This document shows positions 52,908 through 63,668 of a stretch of DNA of 64,000 nt, piece after piece. Under the pieces are notes generated by a model, which was given only the letters and a program-made list of their open reading frames with translations, did no database searches and was not told where the DNA came from. Within the stretch, counting starts at the first letter, position 1; every line of letters begins with the position of its first letter. A program made the position numbers and the translations under genes. Origin of the DNA: Chamaelirium japonicum (Eukaryota > Streptophyta > Magnoliopsida > Liliales > Melanthiaceae). Location of the stretch: NCBI GenBank assembly GCA_947650365.1, contig OX393555.1:81969995-82033994 (forward strand), in the 5' to 3' direction.

Positions 52908-54584
52908 GAAGTAGAGTTTTTGAATTTAGATTCCTTCTTACTTCACACCTATACCGTGGCTAATGGATTAGAGCAGGACTTCTTCTTACTTAGGGCCTAT
53001 GCAATCTATGCGAAACCCTAATCTATGGGAGAGATCCGATGGTGGACAGCTATCCGATAATTAGAAAGAGAAGAAGAGAAAAGAAGTCCAGCTCCAGTGC
53101 ATTCGCCACGGGTATAGGTGTGAAGTAAAAAGGATGGTTGTCCACCGTCGGATCTCTCCCATAGAATAGGGTTTCCTATAGATTGCTTAGTTCCTAAGTA
53201 AGCTTACCCTAAAAAAAATATATTATCCCTTTAGGGTGGAGCACGTTTGATAGCTCTTTCTTTCTCCCATCTCACATTACGTTATCAGCTTGAACATATC
53301 GAGCCCAACCGACCAGTCGCAAGAAAACAGAAAGAGAAACGAAGACAGAAGAGGGAGAGAAGAAGAGAGAAGAGAACGGAGAGATAAATTAAAAGGAAAG
53401 AGAAAAAAAGTCTTGTTCTAGTTCATTGGCACGATTAAAAAGAGATTAAACATGGAGCAGGACTAAAAATAATATTAGTTAAATAATCTCTCCCATTCAG
53501 CACGAATATATCGAGCCCAGCAGACTATTCACAAGAAAACGGAGAGAGAAACGAAAACAAAAAAGAGAGAAGAGAACAGAGAGACAAACGTAGAGAGAAT
53601 AGAGAAGAAGTCCTACTCTAATCCATTCGCCACGGGTATAGGTGTGAATTAAGAAGGAATCTAAATTCCAAAACTCTAGTTCTTAATAATATAATTAAAT
53701 CTTTCCGTTCTTTTCTCTCTTCTTCTCTCTCTTTTGTCATCTCTTCTCTCTTTAATTTCTTACGACTGGTCGGCTGGGCTCGATATGTTAGTACTGATAA
53801 CGTGTTGTGAGATGGAAGAAAGAGAGAAATGAACAGAGAGATAAACGAGGAAATAAATGAAAAGAAGTCCTACTTATGCCCTAAGTAATCTCCCAGGGAT
53901 TAGGGTTTACCATAGATTTCTTAGGCCCAAAGTAATCTTACCTAATAAATAATATACCTGTGGCCTCTCTAGTCTATTGGCCACGGGTATAGGTGTGAAG
54001 TAAGAAGGAATATAAATTCCAAAACTCCACTTCTTAATATTTATACGACCCCTTTAGGGTGGGGCATATTTGACAGCTCTTTCTTTCTCCCATCTCACAA
54101 CACGTTATCAGCACGAACATGTCGAGCCGAGCCGACCAGTCATAAGAAAACAGAGAGAGAAACGAAGACAGAAGTAGAGTTTTGGAATTTATATTGTTTC
54201 TTTCTTTACACCTATACCCGTGGCCAATGGACCAGAGCAGGACTTTTTCTCTCTTTTCTCTTTGTTTATCTCTCCGCTCTCTACTTCTCTTTCTTCTGTC
54301 TTCGTTTCTTTCTCTATTTTCTTGTGACTGGTCGACTAGACTCGATATGTTCATACTGATAATATGTTGTGAGATTAAATAAGTATAATAAATAAAGAGT
54401 TGGTAGAGATCTGATGGGTCGTATAAATATTGAGAAGTGGAGTTTTAGAATTTAGCTTCCTTCTTACTTCAAAACACATTATCAGTACGAACATATTGAA
54501 GAGAGAAGAGAGATGAAGTTCTGTAATTAATTAAATATTTATTTAATTAGATTCCATGGGGCTGGACATATTCGTGCTAATAAT
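52908..54584. repeat. Mixed cluster, counterpart of 5,115-7,143
   Basis: Minus tail 52,910-52,985, minus U3 52,986-53,055, plus tail 53,090-53,135, plus LTR 53,138-53,278. Plus PBS 53,280, 53,495 (partial), 54,103 and 54,477; minus PBS 53,803 and 54,365. Plus tails 53,610-53,675 and 53,975-54,030; minus tails 54,175-54,240 and 54,437-54,470. Shorter than copy 1: a two-tail stretch is missing near 53,430 and an R/U5 stretch near 54,470. Confidence 0.8.
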
Positions 54585-54753
54585 GTGTTGTGAGATAAGA
54601 GAAAAAAAGAGCCGTCAAACATGCCCTACCCTAAAAGGGTCGTATTTTATTTATAGTGTTAGCTTACTTAGGGCCTAAGCAATCTATAGGAAATCCTAAT
54701 CCATTAGAGAGATCTGATGGTGGGCAGCCATCCGATCGAACGATCTTATAATA
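54585..54753 (-). mobile_element. Full-length LTR-like unit (169 bp), minus orientation
   Basis: It reads TGTTGTGAGATAAG to ATCTTATAATA on the + strand. A reversed PBS-like motif lies on the left (TCGTGCTAATAA at 54,571). Counterpart of 7,144-7,311, divergent with the LTR at 55,259. Confidence 0.65.
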
Positions 54754-55258
54754 GTTATAATGTTTTAATTTTTTTTTAAAAAATATTAATTATTTTTAAA
54801 GCAAAAAATTTGTTTTTTTATTTAATTATTTTACTAAAAACTTAATTTATAAATTTTTTAAATTATTAAATAATTTAAATGAAGATAAATAAGAGAGAAG
54901 AGAGAAGAAGTCCTACTTCAGTCCATTCGCTACGGGTATAGGTGTGAAGAAAGTCCTACTTCAGTCCTACGATTATCATAGTAAATTCTCTTCTCTTTTC
55001 GTTTTAATTAAACTATTAATTTAATTAAAACAATTATAGTAACAACACTCTATTTAATTATTATAGTAATAAAATGAAGTGAGAAGAGAGAAGATAATTA
55101 AATATTTATTTAGTTATTTAATTATTTAACTATTTAATTTATTGAATAATTAATTTAATTAAATAATAGGAAGTAAAGAAAGAGGATGAGGCACACTCAA
55201 ATTTTTTGCTTTAAAAATATTTTATATTTTTTATTAAAAAAATATAAAACATTACAAC
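54754..55258. repeat. AT linker, one tail, short foldback and LTR flank
   Basis: Reversed AT flank 54,754-54,890; plus tail 54,905-54,950, broken by a short repeat (AGTCCTACTTCAGTCC twice). Rearranged foldback 54,965-55,075, then AT strings and the conserved flank. In copy 1 the tail and foldback left end are intact. Confidence 0.65.
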
Positions 55259-55426
55259 TGTTGAGAGATCGTTCGATCGGATTGCTATCCACCATCGGAC
55301 CTCTCCTATGAATTAGGGTTTCCCGTAGATTACTTAGGCCCTAAGTAAGCTGATCCTATAAATAATATATGACACCTTTAGGGTAGGGCATGCTTGACGG
55401 TTCTCTTTTTCTCCCATCTTACAACA
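55259..55426 (+). mobile_element. Full-length LTR-like unit (168 bp), plus orientation
   Basis: Starts TGTTGAGAGATCGTTCG and ends ATCTTACAACA, with an exact CGTTATCAGCACGA at 55,427-55,440. Telobox at 55,313-55,321 and TATA box near 55,357. The conserved AT flank (GATGAGGCACACTC) lies at about 55,185-55,258. One of the best-preserved LTR/PBS junctions here; counterpart of 7,858. Confidence 0.7.
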
Positions 55427-58400
55427 CGTTATCAGCACGAACATATCGAGCCCAGCCGACCAGTCGTAAAAAAATGGAGAGAGAAACGAAGACAGAAGAG
55501 AGAGAAGAAGAGAGAAGAGAACGGAGAGATAAACGAAGATAGAAGAGAGAAAAAGTCCCGATCTAGTCCATTAGCCATGGGTATATGTATGAAGTAAAAA
55601 GAAATTTTAATTTGAAAACTCTACTTCTGTCTTCGTTTCTCTCTCCGTTTTCTTGCAACTGGTTGGTTAGGCTCGATATATTCATGCTGATAATATGTTA
55701 TGATATGGGAGAAAGAAAAAAAAGAATAATAAAATAAACGAAGAGAGGAGAGAAAAGAAGTCCTGCTCTCTCTAGTTTAAAATAATTTTCTATCTCTTTT
55801 CTATTAATACTTATTTATTTTATTTTATACTATAAGAGAAAGAGAGAGAAACAAATAAAACGGGGAGAGAAACGGGGAGAGAAATAAAAGATTACGTGTT
55901 ATAAGATGGGAGAGAGAGAACCTACCCTAAAGGGGTCATATATTATTTATAAGGTAAGTGTTGTGAGATGGGAGAAAGAGAGAGTCATCAAACGTGCCCT
56001 AACCTAAAGGGGTCGAATATTATTTATAGGGTTAGCTTACTTAGAGCCTAAGCAATCTATAGGAAACCCTAATCTATAGGAGAAGAGAGAAGAGAACAAA
56101 GAAATTTAATTATATTATTAAGAAGTGAAGTTTTGGAATTTAGATTCCTTCTTAATTAAACTAGATATGCTATCGGCATGAACATATTGAGCCCAGCCGA
56201 CCAGTCGCAAGAAAACGGCGAGAAAAACAAAGAAGAAGTGGAGTTTTGGATTTTAGATTCCATCTTACTTTACACCTATACCCATGGCCAATGGACTGGA
56301 GCATGACTTCTTCTCTCTTCATTTATTTCTCCATTCTCTTCTCTCGTCTTTTCTCTCTTCTGTCTTCGTTTCTCTCTCCATTTTCTTGCGACTAGTCGGC
56401 TGGGCTCGACATGTTCGTGCTGATAACGTGTTGTGATTTTGGAGAAAGAGATAGAGCTGCCAAACATGCCCTACCCTAAAGGGGTCATGTATTATTTATA
56501 GGGTATACTTACTTAGGGCTTAAGCAATCTATGGGAAATCCTAATCCATAGGAGAAGAAAGAAAAGAATGGAGATATTTAATTATATTATTGAGAAGTAG
56601 AGTTTTTGAATTCAGATTCCTTCTTACTTCATTCCTATACCCATGGCCAATGTACTGGAACATAACTTCTTCTCTCTTTGTTTATCTCTCTATTCTCTTC
56701 TCTTGTTTTCTCTCCCTTCTATCTTCGTTTCTCTCTCCGTTTTCTTGTGACTGGTCGGCTTGGCTCGATATGTTCGTGTAGGTAACGTGTTGTGTGATCG
56801 GAGAAAGAGAGATCCGTCAAATATGCCTTATCATCAGGGGTCATATAAATATTAAGAAGTGGATTTTGGAATTTTGATTCCTTCTTACTTCAAATCTATA
56901 CCCGTGGCTAATGGACTGGAGCAGGACTTCATCTCTCTTCTATCTTCGTTTATCTCTATGTTCTCTTCTTTCTTCTTCTCTCTCTTCTGTCTTCGTTTCT
57001 CTCTCCGTTTTCTTACGACTGGTCAGCTGGGCTTGACATGTTCGTGCTGATAATATATTATAAGATGGGATAAAGAGAGAGTCATCAAATGTGTCCCACC
57101 CTAAAGGGGTCGTATATTATTTATAGGGTAAGCTTACTTAGGGCCTAAGCAATCTATAGGAAACCCTAATCCATGGGAGAAGAGAGAAGAGAAATGAGAG
57201 ATTTAATTATATTATTGAGAAGTGGAGTTTTGGAATTTAGATTTCTTCTTAGTTCACACCTATACCCGTGGTGAATGGACTGAAGCAGGACTTCTTCTCT
57301 CTTCTCTCTTCGTTTATTTCTTCATTCTCTTCTCACTTGTCATATCATATTATCAGAACAAACATGTCGAGCCCAGCCGACCAGTCATAAGAAACGGAGA
57401 AAGAAACAAAGACAGAAGTAAGAGAAGAAAAGAGAAGATAACGGAGAGATAAACAAAGAAAGAAAAGAGAAGAAGTCATGCTCCAGTCCATTGGCCACGG
57501 GTATAGGTGTGAAGTAAATATGAGTCTAAATTCTGAAACTCCATACAAAAGAGAGAAGAAGAGAGAAGAGAACGGAGAGATAAATAAAGTAAAAAGAGAA
57601 GAAGTTCTACTCCAGTCCATTAGCCATGGGTATAGGTATGAAGTAAGAAGGAATCTAAATTCCAAAACTCCTTTTCTATATTTGTTTCTCTCTCCGTTTT
57701 CTTGTGACTGGTCAGTTGGGCTCGATATTTTCATGCTGATAATGTGTTATGAGATGCGAGAAAGAGAGAGCCATCAAACGTGCCCCTCCCTAAAGGGGTC
57801 GTATATTATTTATAGGGTAAGATTAATTAGGGCCAAAGAAATCTATAGGAAATCCAAATCCATGGGAGAGATCCGACGGAGGATAGCCATCCTTCTTACT
57901 GCACACCTAAACTCATAGCTAATGGACTTGAGCAAGACTTCTTCTCTTTTCTCTCTTTATTTGTCTCTTCGTTCTATTCTCTTTTCTTCTCTCTCTACTG
58001 TCTTTGTTTCTCTCTCTGTTTTCTTGTGACTAGACGGTTGGGCACGATATATTCATACTGATAACGTGTGGTGAGATGAGAGAAAGAGAGAGAAGAGAAT
58101 GAAGAGATAAACAAAGAGAGAAGAGAAAAGAAGTCTTGCTCCATTCTATTGGCCACGGGTATAGGTGCGAAGTATGAAGGATGGCTGTCCACCGTCGGAT
58201 ATCTCTTATTGATTAAGATTTCCTATAGATTGCTTAGGCCCTAAGGAAGCTTACCCTATAAATAATATACGATCCTTTTAGGGTAGGGCATGTTTGACGG
58301 CTCTCTCTTTCACCCATCTCATAACACGATATTAGTACGAACATGTCGAGCCCTGCTGACCAGTCACCAAAAAACAGAGAGAGAAACAAAGACAGAAGGG

Positions 58401-61016
58401 GAGTTTAGGAATTTAGATTCCTTCTTACGTCACATCTATACCCGTGGCCAATTGACTGGAGTAGGACTTGTTCTCTCTTCTCTCTTTATTTATCTCTTCT
58501 TTCTCTTCTCTCTTCTAATCTCTCTTATGTAGAGTTTTGGAATTTAGATTCCTTCTTACTTTACAACTATACGTGTGGCCAATAGACTGGAGCAGGAGTT
58601 CTTCTATCTTTCTTCTTCATTTATCTCTCCGTTATCTTCTCTCTCTTTTATCATTATTTCTCTCTTCGTTTTCTTATGACTAGTCGGTTGGGCTCGACAT
58701 GTTCATATTGATAACGTGTTGTGAGAAGAGAGAAGAGAACGGAGAGACAAACAAAGAGAGAAGAGAGAAGAAGTCCAGTTCCAGTCCATTCGCCATGGGT
58801 ATAGGTGTACAGTAAGAAGGAATCTAAATTCAAAAACTCTACTTCTTAATAATATAATTAAATCTCCCTGTTTTCTTTTCTCTTCGTCTATGGATTAGGG
58901 TTTCCTATATATTGCTTAGGCCCTAAGTAAGCTTTCCCTATAAATAATATACGACCCCTTTATGGAGGGACATGTTTGATGGCTCTTCCTTTTTCTCATC
59001 TCACAACATGTTGTCAGCACGGATATATCAAGCCCAGCCGACCAGTCGCAAGAAAACTGTAAGACAAATGAAGACATAGTGGAGTTTTGGTATTTAGATT
59101 CCTTCTTACTTCACACTTATACCCATGACCAATGGACTGGAGCAGGACATCTTCTCTCTTTATTTATCTCTCTGTTCCCTTCTCGCTTCTTATCTCTCTT
59201 CTGTCTTCGTTAAATTCCACTTCTTCTCTATATAAACGGATAGAGAAATGAAGACAGAAGACAAAGAAAACGAAAGAAGAAAACGGAGAGATAAATGAAG
59301 AGAGAAGAGAGAAGAAGTGCTGCTCCAGTCCATTGGTCATGGGTATAGGTGTGTAGTTCTCTCTTTTCTCTTTATTTATCTCTTCATTCTCTTCTCGATT
59401 CTTATCTCTCTTCTGTCTTTATTAAACTCTTCTTCTTCTCTCAATAAACGAATAGAGAAATGTAGACAGAAGTGAGAGAAGAAGAGAAATGAGAGATAAA
59501 TGAAGAGAGAAGAGTGAAGAAGTCCTGCTTTAGTCTATTGGCCACGGGTATAGGTATGAAGTAAGAAGGAATTTAAATTCCAAAACTCTACTTCTGTCTT
59601 CGTTTCTCTTTCTGTTTTCTTGCGACTGGTCAGCTGGGCTCAACATGTTCGTGCTGATAAAGTGTTATGAGATGGGAGAAAGGAAGTGCCGTCAAACGTG
59701 CCCTACCCTAAAGGTGTCGTATATTATTTATAGGGTAAGATTACTTAGGCCATAAGCAATCTATGGGAAGCTCTAATATATGGGAGAAGAGAGAAAAGAA
59801 TGGAGAGATTTAATTATATTATTTAGAAGTGGTTTTTTGGAATTTAGATTCCTTCTTACTTCACACCTATACCCGTGCCGAATGGACTGGAGTAGTACTT
59901 CTTCCCTCTTCTTTTTTCGTTTATCTCTCCCTTCTCTTTTCTCTTCTTTTTTTTTTCTCATAACTCGTTATCACCATGAACATATCGAGCCCAGCCGATC
60001 AGTCACAAGAAACCGAAGAAAGAAATGAAGACAGAAGAGATAGAAGAAGAGTGAGGAGAATAGAGAGATAAATAATTTAAATAATATATTTAAATAATTT
60101 AGTTAAATTCTAAATAGTGGTCGGCTGGGCTCGGCATGTTCATGCTGATAACTCTTGTGAGTAAGGAGAAGAAGATAGAAGAGAATAGAGAGATAAACGA
60201 AGAAAGAAGAGAGAAGAAGTTCTGCTCCAGTCCATTAACCATGGGTATATGTGTTACGTAAGAAGGAATCTAAATTCCAAAACTCCACTTCTCAATAATA
60301 TAGTTAAATCTCTCCGTTCTCTTCTCTCTTCTCCTATGGAGTTGGGTTTCTCATTTAACGGCTCTCTCTTTCTTCCATCTTATAATATGTTATTAGCACA
60401 AACATGTCGAGCCCAGTCGACCAGTCATAAGAAAAACAGAGAGAAAAACAAAGACAAAAGAAGAGAGAAGAGAACAGAGAGCTAAACAAAGATAGAAGAG
60501 AGAACTTCACACCTATACCCATGGCCAATGGACTGAAGCAGGACTTCTTCTCTCTTTGTTTATCTCTCTGTTCTCTTCTCTCTTCTATCTTTATTTCTCT
60601 CTCTATTTATTGAGAAAAGAAGTTGAGTTTAACGAAGACAGAAGAGAAAGAAGAAGAGAATCGAGAGATAAATGAAGGGAGAAGAGAGAAGAAGACCCAC
60701 TCTAGTCAATTGGCAATAGGTATAGGTGTGAAGTAAGAAGGAATCTAAATTCAAAAACTCCATTTCTGTCTTTGTTTTTCTATCCATTTTCTTGTGATGG
60801 GTCAGCTGGGCTCGACATGTTCGAGCTAAAAACATATTGTGAGATGAGAGAAAGAGAGAGAGCCGTCAAACGTGCCCCACCCTAAAGAGGTCGTATATTA
60901 TTTATAAGGTAATCTTACTTAGGGCCTAAGTAATCCATGGGAAAACCTAATCCATGGGAGAAGATAGAAAAGAACAGAGAGATTTAATTATATTATTGAG
61001 AAGTGGAGTTTTCTCA
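55427..61016. repeat. Mixed cluster, counterpart of 8,025-13,079
   Basis: Plus PBS 55,427, 56,168, 57,348, 58,327, 59,009, 59,966 and 60,388. Minus PBS/LTR starts 55,696, 55,897, 56,429, 56,788, 57,056, 57,745, 58,067, 58,717, 59,663, 60,152 and 60,835. Type E at 55,897-55,965. It holds two segments absent from copy 1: a minus tail/leader/R module (about 56,815-57,100), and U3 plus minus tail/leader and plus tail (about 57,836-58,186). Confidence 0.8.
55778..55845. other. Insert unlike the repeat modules (second copy)
   Basis: CTAGTTTAAAATAATTTTC and TACTTATTTATTTTATTTTATAC, the counterpart of 8,378-8,450. Not explained by the modules. Confidence 0.55.
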
Positions 61017-61157
61017 ATAGTATCATCTCAACGTTATTACAATTATCATAGTAAATTCTCTTCTCTCTTCGTTTTAATCAAATAATTAATTTAATTAAAA
61101 AAATTATAGTAGCATTACTATGATAATTATAATAATGTTGAGAAGATACTATTGAGA
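61017..61157. mobile_element. Short foldback/MITE-like element
   Basis: AGTATCATCTCAACGTTATTAC to ATAATGTTGAGAAGATACTATTGAG, with a CTCTTCTCTCTTCG tract inside. Preceded by the same GTGGAGTTTTCTC join as copy 1 (13,080). Confidence 0.65.
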
Positions 61158-62504
61158 AGTGGAGTTTTAAAATTTAGATTCCTTCTTACTTTATACCTAT
61201 ACCCATGGTGAAAAGACTGGAGTATGACTTATTCTCTCTTCTCTTTTCGTTTATCTCTTTATTATTTTCTCTTATCTTCTATTTTCGTTTCTCTCTCCGT
61301 TTTCTTATAACTGGTCGGTTGGGCTAGACATGTTCGTGCTGATAACGTGTTGTGAGATGGGAGAAAGTTAGAGCCATCAAACATGCCCTACTCTAAAGGG
61401 GTCGTATATTATTTATAGGATAAGCTTACTTAGTGCCTAAGCAATCTATGGTAAACCCTAATCCATGGGAGAAGATAGAAGAGAATGGAGAGATTTAATT
61501 ATATTTTTGAGAAGTGGAGTTTTGGAATTTAGATTCCTTCTTACTTCACACATATACTCGGGGCCAATGGACTAGAACAGGACTTCTTCTCCCTTCTTTC
61601 TTCGTTTATCTCTCCATTCCCTTCTCTCTTCTTCTCTCTCTTATGTCTTTGTTTCTCTCTCCATTTTCTTGCGACTGGTTGCTGGGCTCGACATGTTCGT
61701 GCTGATAATGTGTTATGAGATAGGAGAAAGAGAGAGCCGTTAAACATGCCCCACGCTAAAGGGGTTACATATTATTTATTGGGTAAGCTTACTTAGGGCC
61801 TACGTAATCTATGGAAAACCCTAATCTATGGGAGAGATCCGACTGTGTATCTCTTAATATTTGAACTTAGGGCCTAAGCAATTCGGGTGTGCCACTTCTT
61901 ACTATCGAGCCCAACTGACCAGTCGTATCTCTCTCTTCTGTCTTTGTTTATCTCTTCGTTCTTTTCTCACTTCTTCTCTCTCTTCTATGGAGTTTTAGAA
62001 TTTAGATTCCTTCTTACTTCACACCTTTACCCATGGCGAATGGATTGGAGAAGAACTTCTTTTTCTCCTCTCTTCGGAGAGATAAGAGAGAAGAAGAAAA
62101 AAAAAACAGAGAGATAAATAAAGAGAGAAGAAAGAAGAAGTCCTGCTCCAGTTCATTGACCCTGGGTATAGGTGTGAAGTAAGAAGGAATCTAAATTTCA
62201 AAACTCCTCTTCTGTCTTCGTTTCTCTATCTGTTTTCTTACGACTGGTCGGCTGGGCTCGATATGTTTGTGCTGATAATATGTTGTGAGATGGGAGAAAG
62301 AGAGAGCCATAAACGTGCCCCACCTTAAAAGGGTCGTATATTATTTATAGGGTAAGCTTACTTAGGGCCAAACCAATCTATGGAAAACCCTAATCCATGG
62401 GAGAAAAGTAAAGAAAACGGAGAAATTTAATTATATTATAGGACCCCTTTAGGGTGGAGCAAGTTTGATGACTTTCTCTTTCTCCCATCTCACAACACGT
62501 TTAT
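61158..62504. repeat. Mostly minus cluster, counterpart of 13,221-14,649
   Basis: Minus tails 61,155-61,220, 61,514-61,580 and 61,985-62,055; minus PBS/LTR starts 61,348, 61,711 and 62,281; back-to-back plus tail 62,140-62,200; plus R/U5 62,440-62,500. Contains the scrambled patch 61,850-61,925. The type E duplication of copy 1 is absent. Confidence 0.8.
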
Positions 62505-62635
62505 TAGTAAATTTAATTATTAAATTATTAAATTATTTAAATTATCTAATAATTAAATAAATAAATAATTTAATTAAAAAAATTATAGTAACATTACTAT
62601 GATAATTATAATAACGTTGAGGTGATACTATTGAG
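62505..62635. mobile_element. Foldback element, right half
   Basis: Right terminus ATAATTATAATAACGTTGAGGTGATACTATTGAG, joined on the left to an LTR end (CACAACACGTTTATTAG). Confidence 0.6.
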
Positions 62636-63054
62636 AAGTGAAGTTTTGGAATTTAGTTCCTTCTTACTTCACACCTATAACTATGGCAATAATCAATTAT
62701 ATATAATTAAATATTTATAAGGTAAGCTTACTAGTTAAGAGAATTGATTTAATAATTATTTTAATAAATAATTAATACGACCCCTTTAGGGTGGGGCACG
62801 TTCGATCGGATAGTTGTCCACCGTCGGATCTCTTCCATGGATTAGGGTTTCCCATAGATTGCTTAAGCCCTAAGTAAGTTTACCCTATAAATAGTATACG
62901 ACCCCTTTTGGGTGGGGCACATTTGACAGCTCTCTCTTTCTTTCATCTTACAACGCATTATCAGCATGAACATGTCGATCCCAACCGACCAGTCATAAGA
63001 AAATAGAGAGAGAAACGAAAACAGAAGAAAGAGAAGAAGATATAGTTAAAAAAT
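62636..63054. repeat. Chimeric LTR cluster
   Basis: Minus tail 62,635-62,685, AT linker, then the R-into-U3 chimera (GGGGCACGTTCGATCGGATAG at about 62,794), with telobox, TATA and, unlike copy 1, a full R/U5 and PBS at 62,956. GA leader to 63,045. Confidence 0.75.
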
Positions 63055-63500
63055 TAATAATTTTAATAAATTTATTATGTAATTAATTAATTAAACCTTT
63101 TTTTATTAAATTATGAAATACTAATTAAAATAAATAAAAAAATTTATTATTTAATTTAGTAATAAAATAAAATAGTAATTCAATAACTATTTACTTATTA
63201 TTTAAATAATAAATTAATTTTTTGAAAATATAAATAATAAAATATTTTTTTAAATAACTTAAATTTCTTTAAATAATCAAATTAATATTTATTTATTTTA
63301 ATATTTAAATATTAAATAAATTATTTAAATATTTAGTTATAAAGGTAATTATATATTTATTTAATTATTTAACTATTTAATTATTAAATTAATTAAATTA
63401 ATTAAATAATAGGAAGTAAAGAAGGAAGATGAGGCACACCCAAATTTTTTGCTTTAAAAATAATTTATATTTTTCTTTAAAAAATTTAAAATATTACAAC
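63055..63500. repeat. AT-rich block and conserved LTR flank
   Basis: Counterpart of 15,362-15,812; ends GATGAGGCACACCCAAATTT ... ATTACAAC before the LTR. No gene seen. Confidence 0.6.
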
Positions 63501-63668
63501 TGTTATAAGATCGTTCGATAGGATAGCTGTCCACCATCGGATCTCTCCCATGGATTAGGATTTCCTATTGATTACTTAGGTCCTATGTAAGTTTACCCTA
63601 TAAATAATATACGACCCCTTTAGGGTGGAGCATGTTTGATGACTCTTTCTTTCTCCTATCTCACAACA
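63501..63668 (+). mobile_element. Full-length LTR-like unit (168 bp), plus orientation
   Basis: Starts TGTTATAAGATCG and ends ATCTCACAACA; the PBS-like motif begins at 63,669. The TATA box CTATAAATA lies at 63,598-63,606, so a start about 30 nt downstream would leave a very short R+U5 of about 40 nt. The telobox is decayed (TTAGGATTT). Counterpart of 15,813-15,980. Confidence 0.7.

Noticed and set aside
57478-57918. Longest open frame (146 codons), plus similar ones at 34,974-35,411 (minus) and 48,992-49,417
   Set aside because: They translate tail, leader and LTR in series. The same phrases (FWNLDSFLLHTYT, SLFSLLSSFLS, CDWSAGLDMFVLI) recur in many frames on both strands, with no domain, no consistent start and codon use dictated by the repeats.
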